From Porites lobata (lineage: Eukaryota > Cnidaria > Anthozoa > Scleractinia > Poritidae), in contig CALNXK010000319.1 in the NCBI GenBank assembly GCA_942486035.1, forward strand, positions 67,501-131,500: a stretch of DNA of 64,000 nucleotides, written 5' to 3'. This document shows, one piece after another, positions 1 to 11,206 of this stretch. Positions within the stretch are counted from its first letter, which is position 1, and each line of letters begins with the position of its first letter. The translations under genes and the position numbers were made by a program. Below the pieces are notes generated by a model, which saw only the letters and a list, made by a program, of their open reading frames with translations, ran no database searches and was not told the DNA's origin.

Positions 1-696
1 TCAAACAAAGACGAAGGAAGACGAAAACAGTCCATAACGTTAGGCTCCAGTCCATTTATAAAAACCTCACCGGCTTGCAAGACTAAAAAGACTCGCTGAC
101 TGGACGTCATCTTATTAACTACTACTGAAACAGGTTCTAAACGTTTTAAAACTGAAGCATTTTAAAATTTTAAATAAAAAATAGAACTAAACAAAATCCA
201 TCTGTATTTTATCAAGTTTCAAAATTTCGCAGGACGGTTAAATTTAGAGGAATGACTCGCCCTTTCAACGTTTTAGAATAAATTTAAGTTCTATTTTCTA
301 AACCCAGCATTTGCAATTAAACAAACGGTTCTTCTAAGCAGGCAACACCTCACATGTCAATTATGGACAGAGAGGAAATTGGAACTTTATGGAAAGGACT
401 ATATATTGCGGTGTTTAATTCTTTTGCTTTCAATGCTAGTGTTGCAAAACCTTCCCCGTGCACTGTTTTCTGGGTTGACCTTGTTTTGTACCATTTGATT
501 CGGTGTTTCAACCCTTAAAAATCTATACCAACAATAACACTAAATTTCTGTTTGCACTCTACCTATAACATTAAGTCTAGGGCTTTAGTTAATGAGCCGG
601 CTACATGACGCGCTACAGCAGGTGGACAATGTGAAAAAAAGCTAATAAAAGGAGGGGGTAATTAAGGTAGATATCAGTTTAAACCACGAGAAATAC
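1..696 (+). other. 5' flanking block of first receptor
   Basis: Non-coding. It closely resembles 2,620-3,330 and 52,690-53,430, so it is the family's shared upstream block. The usual TATA-like word is degenerate here (CTACATGACG near 602), and an E-box-like CAGGTG follows near 620. No ORF of its own is credible. Confidence 0.6.
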
Positions 697-720
697 ATGC
701 ACATTGTGACAAGTAAAACT

Positions 721-1650
721 ATGGCTGAACAGACCTGCACTCTATTTCTGGATGGTTGGATTAAACTGGTTTCCCACAGGAGAAGTTTCTTCCTTGGTTT
801 CTGTGTTTTAAACTTTGTATTTTCCCTCGTGGCGACTCTAGGAAATCTTTTTGTCATCCGCGCCTTAATGAAGAACTCAACGATACCAGCTACCGTCAAG
901 AAGCTGTTCCTAAGTCTGGCTTTCTCTGATCTTGCAGTTGGATTGTGTTCGCAGCTAATGACTGCTATTATCAGTGCCGTGATGTTGAAGATGGCATCAA
1001 GTGAAGACGACGTAGCCTTCTTTTGTCCAACAGTTTTGATTGTGTTATTATATTTTATGCATCTCCTCGCCGTTGCATCTTTCCTGAATGTTATTGTCAT
1101 TGCATTTGATAGACTTCTCGCTGTTTCGCTCCATCTGCGATATCAGGAGCTTGTCACGCCCACACGTGTTACAATAGTGTTGGTGTCTTTATGGTTAACA
1201 AGTTGCGTCTCTGCCTTCCTATATATTTGCCTTCTGAAAGGCTTTCCACTGGCTGCGGTTATTTCCGTTATAGGATATGTTCTGACAACCCTTGCGTATG
1301 TTCGTATTTACAAAGTTGTCAGATATCATCAGAATCAGATATACGGTCAAAATCAGCTTCAAAATGCACCAACAAGGGAGGCACTCAGACAAAGGAAGTC
1401 CGCTTATAATGCTTTATTTGTCTATTTTGTTTTTCTAGTTTGTTGTCTTCCTTTTTTACCCTCTGTAATATTGTACTTGATTAATACTTCTGAAACTTCG
1501 TTTCTCATAGCCAAATCTGCGTCGTCATTCTTAATTTACCTGAATTCATCATTTAATCCCATTGTTTATTGCTGGCGGTACCGAGAGATTCGCCAAATTG
1601 TAAAAAGCACAATGAAGAAAATACTTCGTTTAGACGAGAATATGACGTGA
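721..1650 (+). CDS. Intact intronless class A GPCR, copy A (309 aa)
   Basis: Predicted seven-helix plasma-membrane receptor. I chose the ATG at 721 because all paralogues begin M-x-EQ; an in-frame ATG at 697 would only add eight residues. Visible marks: TM1 GN at about 41-42, TM2 SDLAVGL with Asp 70, Cys 102 before TM3, DRL at 130-132 in place of DRY, Trp 158 in TM4, TM6 CCLP, and NPIVY near the end of TM7. The second extracellular loop is about eight residues without Cys, and TM5 lacks the usual Pro. Those traits recall melanocortin-like (MECA) receptors, which is an inference. From about residue 205 through the 3' flank it is nearly the same as copy G at 50800, while the N-terminal half differs. 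Ligand unknown. Confidence 0.9.
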   Translation: MAEQTCTLFLDGWIKLVSHRRSFFLGFCVLNFVFSLVATLGNLFVIRALMKNSTIPATVKKLFLSLAFSDLAVGLCSQLMTAIISAVMLKMASSEDDVAFFCPTVLIVLLYFMHLLAVASFLNVIVIAFDRLLAVSLHLRYQELVTPTRVTIVLVSLWLTSCVSAFLYICLLKGFPLAAVISVIGYVLTTLAYVRIYKVVRYHQNQIYGQNQLQNAPTREALRQRKSAYNALFVYFVFLVCCLPFLPSVILYLINTSETSFLIAKSASSFLIYLNSSFNPIVYCWRYREIRQIVKSTMKKILRLDENMT

Positions 1651-3338
1651 GGATGCGAAGTTCTACGAGACGAAATTTGGAGAGAACGAGCAATTCTAGA
1701 AGGAAACTGGGGCGAGTTAACTTTCGCAAAGACTTCTGGGACTATTACTAGGGAGAAGGGAAAAAATAACCAAAAATGAACGCGCTGATCGACGCGTCCC
1801 CACCTGAGTAACAGTCCCAAGAAAAAATTGCGGGAAATATTTCGGCCCTAATCGTTTTAAAAGTGGCGAATGGACTTGCTGTGCCCAAAGACCAAGGAAA
1901 GGTGTAAACAGGAGAAGATTGGTCGCTACAATTGCAATTGGTCTCTCAATAGAGACCCTGAAAACAGACACCTTTGAACTAAATTCCGTCTACGACTTCC
2001 ACGAAATGTAATGGACTTACAGTGGAAAAAGACTAACATATAAAAGTGAATTTCAATTCAGCATTTTAAACATTGGGATGGAAGGCGGTTTTTGTAATAA
2101 CTGCCTACCTAAGATTGAATTCTTTAAAACACGATCTGGTCTCTCCCAATTGCGAAAAAAGAAGACACCTTTAGGGCACCTACTTAATGAAACTCAGTTC
2201 CCTTTTTCATGGTCAACTAACTTTTTAAAGAGACAAATTTAGGAGTTTATGGACAAAACTGTGTTTGCTACGGCTCAAGAACCTTAGCGTTTACAAGCGT
2301 GATTTTACCGATTACTTGCAAAGAATAAGTAACAATGTGACAAAATGGCCATTTTCCAAGCTGTAATCGATTTCCATCCGAGCAATCGACAGCCAAAGTA
2401 GTAGCTTACAGACAGACTGTATGTCTCCATTAAAAAAATGAAGTCTCTCTTCCGCTTGGCCGTGGGAGATCTGGATACGAGATAAGACGCGTCCTACTGT
2501 TTGTCGTAAGCTACAGCGGAAGTTGCAATGTTGAGGCTCTTTAGAGACGAACACATATACTCGTTGGCATTCGAAAAGAGTTTACAAATAAGCAAGGTCA
2601 TTCACAAGTCTACATTTGAGACAAATCTCAAAGAAAGACGAAGGAAGACGAAAACAGTCCATAATGTTGGGCTCCAGTCCATTTATAAAAACCTCATCGG
2701 CTTCCAAGACTAAAAAGCCTCGCTGACTAGACGTCACTTTAATAACTACTACTGAAACAGGTGCTAATCGTTTTAAAACTGAAGCATTGCGTCAAAATGC
2801 TTAAAATTTAAAAAAAAATAGAACCAAACAAAATCCATCTGTATTTTATCATGTTTCAAAAATTTCGCTGGACAGTTAAATTTAGAGGAAAAACTCACCC
2901 TTACAACGTTTTAGAATAAATTAAACTTCTATTTTCTATACCGAGCATTTGCAATTAAACAAACGGTTCTTCTCAGCAGGCAACAGCTCACATGTCAATT
3001 ATGGACAGAGAGGTAATTGGAACTTTATGGAAAGGACTATACATTGCGGTGTGTAATAATTGTTTTGTTTTTAATACTAGTGTTGCAAAACCTTCCCCTT
3101 GCATTGTTTTCTGGGTTGCCCTTGTTTTATACAATTTGATTCGGTGTTTCAACCCTTCAAATTTATACCAACCATAACACTGGATTTCTGTTTACACTCG
3201 ACCTATAAAATTAATTCTGAGGCTTTAGTTAATAAACTAGCTTTATTACGCGCTACAGCAGATGGCCGATATGAAAAGTAGCTAATAAACCGACGGGGTA
3301 ATTAATGTAGATATCAGTTTTATCCACGACAAATACAT
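1651..3338 (+). other. 3' flank of copy A, then a second upstream block
   Basis: No gene. 1,651-2,530 matches the DNA after copy G (51,736-52,580). 2,620-3,338 is another copy of the family upstream block and leads directly into a decapitated receptor. Short ORFs here are in repeat sequence. Confidence 0.6.
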
Positions 3339-3764
3339 ATTTTATTTCCAAAAGAAATTGAACTGGTAACTGCTATTATTTCCCTTATAGGATATGGTGT
3401 AACTACCGTGGCGTATGTTCGTATTTACAAAGTTGTCAGATATCATCAGAATCAGATATACGGTCAAAATCAGCTTAAAAATGCCCAAACAAGAGAGGCA
3501 CACCGACAAAGGAAGTCCGCCTATAATAGTTTATTTGTCTCTGTAGTTTTCTTGGCCTGTTATTTTCCCTTTTTGCCTTCCACCATATTGTATTCGATAA
3601 GTCACTCTGAAATTTCATTTCTCGTAGCTCATTTTGCGTTTATATTCTTGATTTACCTGAATTCATCATTGAATCCTTTTGTTTATTGTTGGCGGTACCC
3701 AGAGATTCGACAAAGTGTAAAAAGCACAGTAAAGCAAATATTTCACATGAACGAGAACATGTGA
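3339..3764 (+). pseudogene. GPCR fragment, TM5 to C-terminus
   Basis: Only the last 45 percent of a receptor remains: the end of the second extracellular loop, TM5 (GYGVTTVAYVRIY), the third inner loop, TM6 with CYFPFLP, and TM7 with NPFVY, ending MNENM then stop. The family 5' leader (ACAAATACAT) joins straight to TM5, so about 190 codons are deleted. An in-frame ATG at 3408 could yield 118 residues, but TM1-TM4 are missing, so it is unlikely to be a receptor. The upstream promoter block is retained. Confidence 0.85.
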
Positions 3765-4910
3765 TAAGGAAGGAAATAAAGCTCTCGCTAGTTTGAACTG
3801 AAAGTCTTTTTCAGTGTCTTTGCGAAGTCTGGAAAACGAAATTTAGTAAGAAAACTAACGGACTTGCTTTAGGCCAAAAGAAAATGAAAAATGTAAAACA
3901 AAAAAGAATAGTCTATTACAAAATGGAAATGGTGTTGAGAAATTGGGAAATGACACATGACTAGTAAAGTGCTCACCGTTATAACTTTCACAAATTTATC
4001 ACAGGAACAAAGTTATGAGGATATTGTCATGTGATGGTCTAACTGTACTTAGCCCTTTGAGCCGTAAGATTGATCAGCGTAAAAGTTCTCCTTGTAATAC
4101 CTATACTTTAGCAAACGGAGTGGTCATGAGAATTATGGACATGATCACACAGATTCTTTAACAACTTCCCCCAACTACTATTATAGGAAATGTTTAGGGA
4201 CAACAAATGAGAATTTGAATAGACATTACAATTTAAAGGGCTAATATGTGACAAGTGTAATTCTTGCACAAAATGGTCTTAGATCTTCGCCAAGAAAAAG
4301 CAATTTAAATTCCACTGACTGATGTCGGAGACACAAGAACATGACGAACGTGTCACTTTCAAGATGCGTATCATTTTATTCTGGGCAATCAGTTAATTAG
4401 TTTCCAGTCCTTTTTTAGAAACACTACTGGCTTTGAAGACTCAAAAGCCTCTCTGACGACACCTTGAACTAAGGAACAAGTGCTAAATTTTTTAAACTCA
4501 AAGATTGCTTAAAACAAAAATCCACCATTATTTCATATGTGTAAATCATTTGCTGGTCGGATCAATAAACAGAAAATACTCGCTCTTTCAACGTTTTAGA
4601 ATAATTTTGCGTTCTATTTTTATACTGATCGTTTCCAATTACTGAAGCAACTGTTTCCTCTTAGCAGGGAGTAGCTCACATCTCAAATATGGACAGAGAG
4701 GTAATTGGAACTTAATGGCAAAGGACTATACATTACGGTGTTTAATTGTTTTGTTTTGAATACTAATGTCGTAAAACCTTTCCCTTGTTTTCTGAGTTGG
4801 CCTTGTTTATAATTCGATTCGGTGTTCTAAACCTTAAAATTTTGTACCAACAATAGGAATTTCGGTACGCACTCTAACTATAAACATTGAGTCTAAAGCT
4901 TTAGTTAATG
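3765..4910 (+). other. Intergenic repeat DNA before copy B
   Basis: No gene. 4,005-4,165 is an intergenic repeat seen again near 7,410, 10,070, 16,755, 24,640 and 28,860. From about 4,380 on it matches the DNA upstream of copies C and D (10,560 and 17,240). Confidence 0.55.
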
Positions 4911-4943
4911 AACCGGCTATATAACGTGACACATGTACAGCAG
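4911..4943 (+). promoter_or_regulatory. Putative core promoter of copy B
   Basis: TATATAA at 4918-4924 is followed by a CAGATA word at the place where relatives have CAGATG (E-box form). It lies about 120 nt before the ATG at 5044. The call rests on repetition of the same layout before copies C, D and E. Confidence 0.4.
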
Positions 4944-5043
4944 ATAGCTTTTATGAAAGGCAGGTAATTAACCGAGGGGGTAATCAATGTAGATATTTTA
5001 CCAAAAAGGAAAAATTCATCTATACAATTTGACAGGTTAAACC

Positions 5044-5976
5044 ATGGCTGAACAGGTCTGCACTCGTCCGCTTGATTTCTTGGTTCAAATTGTTCATCAC
5101 AGAAGATCTTCCCTCTTTGCTTTTTGTGTTTTAAACTTTGTATTTTCTGTCGTGGCGACTCTTGAAAATCTGTTAGTTATTCGCGCTTTAATGAAGGCCT
5201 CAACGATACCAGCTACTGTGAAAAAGCTGTTCTTAAGTCTGGCTTTCTCTGATCTTGCTGTTGGATTGTGTTCGCAGCTTATGACCGCTATTATCTCCGC
5301 CTCGATATTGAAGATGGCATCAAGTGGAAACAACACAGCCTTCTTCTGTCCAACAGTTTTGAGTGTGAACAGATACTTTAGGTATCTTCTCGCCACTGCA
5401 TCTTTTCTGGATGTTATTGTCATCGCATTTGATAGACTTCTCGCTGTTTCGCTCCATCTGCGATATCAGGAGCTTATCACACCCAAACGTGTTAATATAG
5501 CATTGGTGTCTTTGTGGTTAATAAGTTGTATCATCGCCTTCATATTCGTTTTCCTTCCAACACGCAATGAAGTAGTAACCGCAGCTATTTTAATGATAGG
5601 GTATGTTTTGACCACCGTAGCATACGTTCGTATTTACAAAGTCGTCAAATATCATCAGAATCAGATATACAGCCAAAATCAGCTTCAAAATGCCCAAACA
5701 AGGGAGGCACTCCGACAAAGGAAGTCCGCCTGTAATGCTATATTTGTCTATCTTGTTTTTCTAGCTTGTTATCTTCCTCTTTTTCCTTCAGCAATACTGT
5801 ATATGACAAATACTTCCGAAATATCGTTTATCGTAGCTTATTACGCATCGTTATTCTTGATCTTCCTCAATTCATCATTAAATCCTCTTGTTTATTGCTG
5901 GCGGTACAGAGAAATTCGCCTAAGTGTAAAAAGCACAGTGAAGAAATTATTTCACATGAACGAGAACGTGACATGA
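5044..5976 (+). CDS. Intact intronless class A GPCR, copy B (310 aa)
   Basis: Predicted seven-helix receptor. Helices fall at about 24-49, 60-85, 102-132, 150-171, 177-200, 228-252 and 261-285. Key residues: Asn 42 (preceded by Glu, not the usual Gly), Asp 70, Cys 102, DRL 130-132, Trp 158, CYLP 242-245, NPLVY 280-284. A glycosylation sequon NNT lies at 96-98 in the first extracellular loop. The start is supported by the conserved AACC-ATG-GCTGAACAG context shared by paralogues. It is closest to copies C and D, with which it shares both flanks. Cys 230 replaces the Tyr found in most relatives after RQRKSA. MECA-like by its short loop 2 and missing TM5 Pro; ligand unknown. Confidence 0.92.
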   Translation: MAEQVCTRPLDFLVQIVHHRRSSLFAFCVLNFVFSVVATLENLLVIRALMKASTIPATVKKLFLSLAFSDLAVGLCSQLMTAIISASILKMASSGNNTAFFCPTVLSVNRYFRYLLATASFLDVIVIAFDRLLAVSLHLRYQELITPKRVNIALVSLWLISCIIAFIFVFLPTRNEVVTAAILMIGYVLTTVAYVRIYKVVKYHQNQIYSQNQLQNAQTREALRQRKSACNAIFVYLVFLACYLPLFPSAILYMTNTSEISFIVAYYASLFLIFLNSSLNPLVYCWRYREIRLSVKSTVKKLFHMNENVT

Positions 5977-7704
5977 GAAACGATTTAAAGCTTCGGATGG
6001 TTTGAACTGAAAGTCTTTCCAGTGTCTTTTGCGAGGTCTGCAAAACGAAATATGGTAAGGAAACCAATGGACTTATTTTGGTGCAAAGAAAATAAGAAAT
6101 GTAAAACGAAACAGAATATTCTGTTAGAAACTGGAACTGGTGTTGATAAATTGTGAAACGAGATCTGGCTAATAAACTTCTCAACATTCCCAACGGTTCC
6201 ACGCCGGCATATATGTGAAGTCTGTCATCCGTTGCAGTTACTCACTCATAATCCCTTGCCACTTCGAGGAACAATCATACATGATATACATTTAAACGAT
6301 ATGTTCATATACTTTACATAAAAGCAAGGCAAGACTCTTATTTTTTCCAAATTTTAGCCTTAATAAAAACGCAACCTACTGTCTAAAGGTTTCAGAAAAG
6401 ATGGATCGAATCTACAGCAACCTGATTGGCTGCCAAAGAGCCAATCAAACCGCACCATTTTCGATCCTCCAAACGATCCAGGGTGCATGTATAAACGCCT
6501 ACCAAATCACAGCTAACAATACGGAATGGTTCACAGTTCACCTCAACCATCCAACTACATAGCAACTGATGCGAATCGTAAGATTCCAAACCGCGGTTTT
6601 GCTAGTAAACTTATATTTAACTCATATATTATGTAGTAGCACAAAGAAGCCAGTCAGTTGATCGGTAAACAAAGTAAATGCTATGGTATTTTAAATATCG
6701 AGCTTTTAAATACTGTCCTCCAATAAACTACAGTCAAATTCACAAAGCGATTGAGTAAAAAAACGACATTCAAAGGACACAGCATTATAACGTATTTAAA
6801 TAATGCTTCCAGCAAAGGTGCGATAAATACCCAGAGTCTGATTTGGACATATTTAAAGAATGTATGCTGTGCCCAGCTAAACATCGTGCTGTGAAGTCGC
6901 GTAAACCTCAACTGTTCGGAGATATTAAAAGCGGATACTTAAGATGACAGAAGCTATGGAAAATGATCGTAATTACTTTCACGCGATTTTAGGCAGACAT
7001 ATCTTATAAAACGGACAAAAAAATTCAACAGAAAGCACACAAACTGAATAAATTGTCTGTTGCATTTTTTCTCTGCTGCGTATATATAGAATGCACTGAG
7101 CCTTTCTTTGGTCGGCTTTATAAAAGCTGTATCAACTTAACAGGCATAACAGCCCACCTATCGTAGAGCTTTTAAAGTGTAAAATCCCTGAAAGATTTCT
7201 CCTCTCTGGCTCCGCTAGCCCCTATAGTTATTCCAGGCAGCCAGTACTCTAATTTTACTTTTAATATTTTCATTGTCGTAATTAAGTGTTAAGCAAGAGT
7301 GAGACCAAATAAAGACTGTTGTTGTTATTGTCCTCATTGAAGCAATATGTAAAAGGTTTTCATAGGTTTCACGCCGGTGAAGATGTGCGGTCTGTCACCC
7401 CTTACAGTTTTTACTATAAGGATTTTGTCATGTGATGGCCTAACTGTGCTTAATCCTTTAAGGCCTAAGAATGATCAGCATCAAATTTCTGCTAGTAATA
7501 TACAGGGTTGTTATGAGAATTAGGGACATGATGACACAGATTCTTTAACAACTTCTCCAAACTACTATTATAGCAAACCTGTAGGGACAACAAATGAGAA
7601 TTAAAGGGTTAATATGTGACCAAGTAGATTAGTTCTTGCACAAAATAGTCTTTGACCTTCGCCAAGAAAAAGCATTTCAAATTCCACTATCTGATTTCGG
7701 AGAC
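5977..7704 (+). other. 3' flank and dispersed repeats between copies B and broken copy
   Basis: No gene. 5,977-6,660 is the 3' flank repeated after copies C (12,137) and D (18,821). 6,840-7,340 matches 24,070-24,560 and ends in AATAAAGACTGTTGTTG, which looks like a retroelement tail. 7,410-7,560 is the common intergenic repeat. The short ORFs at 6,392-6,911 look like chance. Confidence 0.5.
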
Positions 7705-7712
7705 ATAAGAAC

Positions 7713-8213
7713 GTGACGAACGTTGATGTTACAATACTGTTAGTATCTGTGTGGATAATAAGTTTCGTCCTCGCCTTCCTATTTATTTTCTTTCCAAACG
7801 AAATTGAGATGGTAGCTGTGGTTATTTGCCTTATAGGATATGTTGTAGCGACCATGTCATGTGTTCGAATTTACAACGTTGTCAAATATCATCAGAATCA
7901 AATTTACAGTCAAAATTAGCTTCAAAATGTCCAAACAAGAGAGGCACACGGACAAAGGAAGTCCGCCTACAATAGTTTATTTGTCTCAGTAGTTTTTTCT
8001 ACTTGTTATTTTCCTTCTTTTCCTTATACAAAACTGTTGGAGACAAATACTTCTGAAATTTCGTTTCTCGTAGCCAGATATGCCTCCGTGTTCTTAATTT
8101 GCCTGAATTCATCATTAAGTCCAATTGTTTATTGCTGGCGGCACCGAGAGATTCGCGAAATTGTAAAAAACACAGTGAAGAAAATAATTTGCATGAACGA
8201 GAATATGACATAA
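7713..8213 (+). pseudogene. Broken GPCR, TM4 to C-terminus
   Basis: Flanking DNA (ending GTGACGAACG) runs directly into TM4 (VSVWIISFVLAF), so TM1-TM3 are gone. TM5 and the third inner loop follow with a stop at about 7,917-7,919 (AAT-TAG, where relatives have a Gln codon). After that the frame is open through TM6, TM7 (NSSLSPIVY, with Ser for the Asn of NPxxY) and MNENMT to a stop at 8,211. A missing start, an internal stop and a lost TM7 Asn make it a dead copy. Downstream sequence resembles that after the broken copy at 14098. Confidence 0.88.
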
Positions 8214-9785
8214 GAAAAGACCTTAACCTCGGGATAGTTTTAACTAAAAATATAATGCAAAGTTTTTTAAGAAAAGAAGTAAGAAAATGCAACGGACTTG
8301 CTATGCTACAAAGACTAAGGAAACGTGTGAAAGGGAAAGACTGGCCTATTCGATATCGGAATTGGTCTCGCTGGAAAGAGAAACAAAAAGACACCTCTGA
8401 TCTTAATTCCTTCCACAACTTCTACGAAATGGAATTAAGCAAGAAAGCCAATAGACTTGCAGCGCAAAAGGACCATGAAAACATATAAAGTGAATTTCAA
8501 TGTAGCATTTTAAACATTGGTTTGCAAGGCGATTTGTTGTATTAACTACCTACCTAAACTTGGTCTCTTCGAAATTGGATCTGGTCTCTGTGAATTGCGA
8601 GACAAGAAGACGCCTTTAGAGCATTTATGTAATGAAACTCGGCTGTGTTTTTCATCGACAAATAACTTTTTACAGAGAGAAACTTAAAAGCATTTTTCCC
8701 CTTTAACGCTATGGCGAAAGAACCTTATCGTTTTCAAGAAATATCCTTACAACCGTGACTGTACCGATAACTGCCAAAGAATAAGTAACAATGTGACAAA
8801 ATGGTCAATTCTCAAGGTGTAATCGATTTCAATCCCAACAATCGCCAGTCAAAGTAGTTGTTTACAACTGTATGCATGTCTCCATTAAAAAAAGTGAAGT
8901 CTCTCTTTCGCTTGGCCGTGGGAAATCTGGGTACGAAATAAGACGCGTCCTACGACGTACGCCTACAGCGGAAGTTGCAATCTTAACACTCTTCAGAGAC
9001 GAACACATACGCTCGTTGGCATTCGAAAAGAGTTTACAAATAAGCAAGGTCATTTGGATTCGCTGTGCGCTATTCCTATCATTTGAGAGATATGTCAAAA
9101 AAAGACAAAGGAAGACGAAACAATCCAAATAAAAATGTTAGGCTCCAGTCCATTTATAAAAACCTCACCTGGTTGGAAAACTAAAAAGCCTCGCTGAGCG
9201 GGCATCACCGTCAACTACGAAATGGGCGCTAAACTTTTCAAAACTGAAACCTTGTGTCAAAAGTTTAAATAAAAGAATAGAACTAAACAAAATCCATCTG
9301 TATTTTACTATGTTGCAAAAATTTCGCTCCCCTTCAACGTTTTAGAATGAATTAAAATTCTATTTTCTATACCGAGCATTTGCAATTTTAAAAACAAACG
9401 GTTCTTCTCAGCAGGTAACAGCACACATGTCAATTATGGACAAAGAGGAAATTGGAACTTGATGGAAGGACTAAATATTGCGGTGTGTAATAATTGTTTT
9501 GTTTTTAATACTAGTGTTGCAAAACCTTCCCCTTCCATTGCTTTCTGGGTTGGCCTTGTTTTATACAATTTAATTCGTTGTTTCAACCCTTGAACAATGA
9601 CATTAAATTTTTGTTTACACTCTACCTATAACATCAAGTCTAAGGATTTAGTTAATGAACCGGCTTTATTAGGCGCTACAGCAGATGGCCCATGTGAAAA
9701 GTAGCTAATAAACCGAGGGGGTAATTAATGTAGATATCAGTTTTATCCAAGACAAATACATGTATGCAATGTGACAAGTCAAACT
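8214..9785 (+). other. Flank between two broken receptors
   Basis: No gene. 8,214-9,130 is receptor 3' flank, matching 14,989-15,790 and the region after copy A. 9,140-9,785 is the family upstream block. The 129-codon ORF at 8,099-8,488 is a shifted frame of the pseudogene plus its flank and has no receptor features. Confidence 0.5.
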
Positions 9786-9975
9786 ATGACTGAAAAGAAC
9801 TGCAATCGATTTCTGGATTATTGGATTAAACTAGTTTCCTACAGGAGAAGTTTCTTCCTTGGTATCTAGGTTTTAAACTTTGTATTTTCCCTCCCTTCAT
9901 AATGCCCAAACAAGAGAGGCACACCGACAAAGGAAGTCCGCCTACAATAGTTTATTTGTCTCCCGGCAGTAGTTT
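9786..9975 (+). pseudogene. GPCR remnant: N-terminus joined to third inner loop
   Basis: It starts ATG with M-T-E-K-N-C and runs through the extracellular end into TM1, where a TAG in GGTATCTAGG breaks the frame. It then jumps by deletion to the third inner loop (codons for KARE-like and QRKSAYNSLFV), losing TM1-end to TM5. The same junction and the same TAG occur at 16471, so the decay predates duplication of the block. Confidence 0.85.
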
Positions 9976-11081
9976 TTCAGCGTGTTGTTGTCCTCATTCG
10001 AGCAATATGTAAAAGCTTTTCAAAGGTTTCACGTCAGTGAAGATGTGTGGCCCGTCACCCTTTACAGTTTTTACTATGAGGATTTTGTCATGTGATGGCC
10101 TAACTGTGCTTAACCCTTTAGGCCCTAAGAGTGATCAGCATCAAATTTCTCCTAGTAATATCCCTGCCGTAGAAAACAAGGTTGTTATGAGAATTAGGGA
10201 CATAATCACACAGATTCTTTGACAGCTTCTCTCGACTACTATTATCATGAGGAAACGTATGGGAACAACAATTGAGAATTTGAATTTTAATATTACAATT
10301 TAAGGGACTATTATGTGACCAACTAGATAAGTTCTTGCACTAAATGGTCTCAGATCTTCGCCAAGAAAAACCATTTTAAATTCTAATAACTTATGTCAGA
10401 GACACAAGAAAGTGACGAACGTGTCCCTTTCAGTTCCATATTTATACACTGGAATCCTGATTTTTGTGCATTTAGTGGGGAAGAGCTTACAAACGAGTAA
10501 GGTTATTGGGCTCGCTCTGCGCTAGTCCATTCAGACTACATAACACCGTTGTGAGTCCCCATTTGAGGCTAATTAGTTTCCAGTCCTTTTTTAAAAACAT
10601 CACCAGCTTTGAAGACTCAAAAGCCTAGCTCACGACACCTTGAACTAAGGAACAAGTGCTAATTTTTTCAAAGTGAAAAATTGGTTAAAAACAAAAATCC
10701 ACCATTATTTCATATGTGTAAATCATTTTCTGATCGGATCAATAAACAGAAAATACTCGCTCTTTCAACGTTTTACAATGATTTCACGTTCTATGTTTAT
10801 ACTGATCGTTTCCAATTAAGCAACTGTTTCCTCTTAGCGGAGTAGCTCACATCTCAAATATGGACAGAGAGGTAATTGGAACTTAATGGCAAAGGACTAT
10901 ATATTACGGTGTTTAATTTTTTGTTTTCAATAATAATGTCGTAAAACCTTTCCCTTGTTTTCTGAGTTGGCCTTGTTTACAATTCGATTCGGTGTTTTAA
11001 ACCTCAAAATTTTGTACCAACAATAGGAATTTCGGTATGCTCTCTAACTACAAACATTGAGTCTAAAGCTTTAGTTAATGA
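9976..11081 (+). other. Intergenic repeat DNA before copy C
   Basis: No gene. 10,068-10,230 is the common intergenic repeat. 10,560-11,081 is the upstream block shared with copies B and D. A 61-codon ORF at 10,037 recurs at 16,722 only because the block is duplicated. Confidence 0.55.
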
Positions 11082-11115
11082 ACCGGCTATATAACGTGTC
11101 ACGGCAGATGGCTGT
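11082..11115 (+). promoter_or_regulatory. Putative core promoter of copy C
   Basis: TATATAA at 11088-11094 and CAGATG shortly after it lie about 113 nt before the ATG. The layout is the same as before copies D and E. Confidence 0.45.
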
Positions 11116-11206
11116 TATGGAAGGTAGCTAATGAACCGAGGGGGTAATCAATGTAGATATTTTACCAAACCGTAAAATTCATCTATATAATTTGACGGGT
11201 TAAACC

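Noticed and set aside
697..720. Earlier start codon for copy A (MHIVTSKT extension)
   Set aside because: All paralogues start at the M-x-EQ position; the extra codons belong to the shared leader.
642..1100. Minus-strand ORF of 152 codons, and similar ones at 5097-5423, 17947-18180, 21132-21437
   Set aside because: Each mirrors a well-supported receptor on the other strand and contains no recognised domain.
8099..8488. 129-codon plus ORF
   Set aside because: A shifted frame of the dead receptor at 7713 continuing into its 3' flank; in sister blocks the frame is different.
10037..10222. 61-codon ORF repeated at 16722-16907
   Set aside because: It recurs only because the block is duplicated; the related repeats at 7,380 and 24,600 do not keep the frame.
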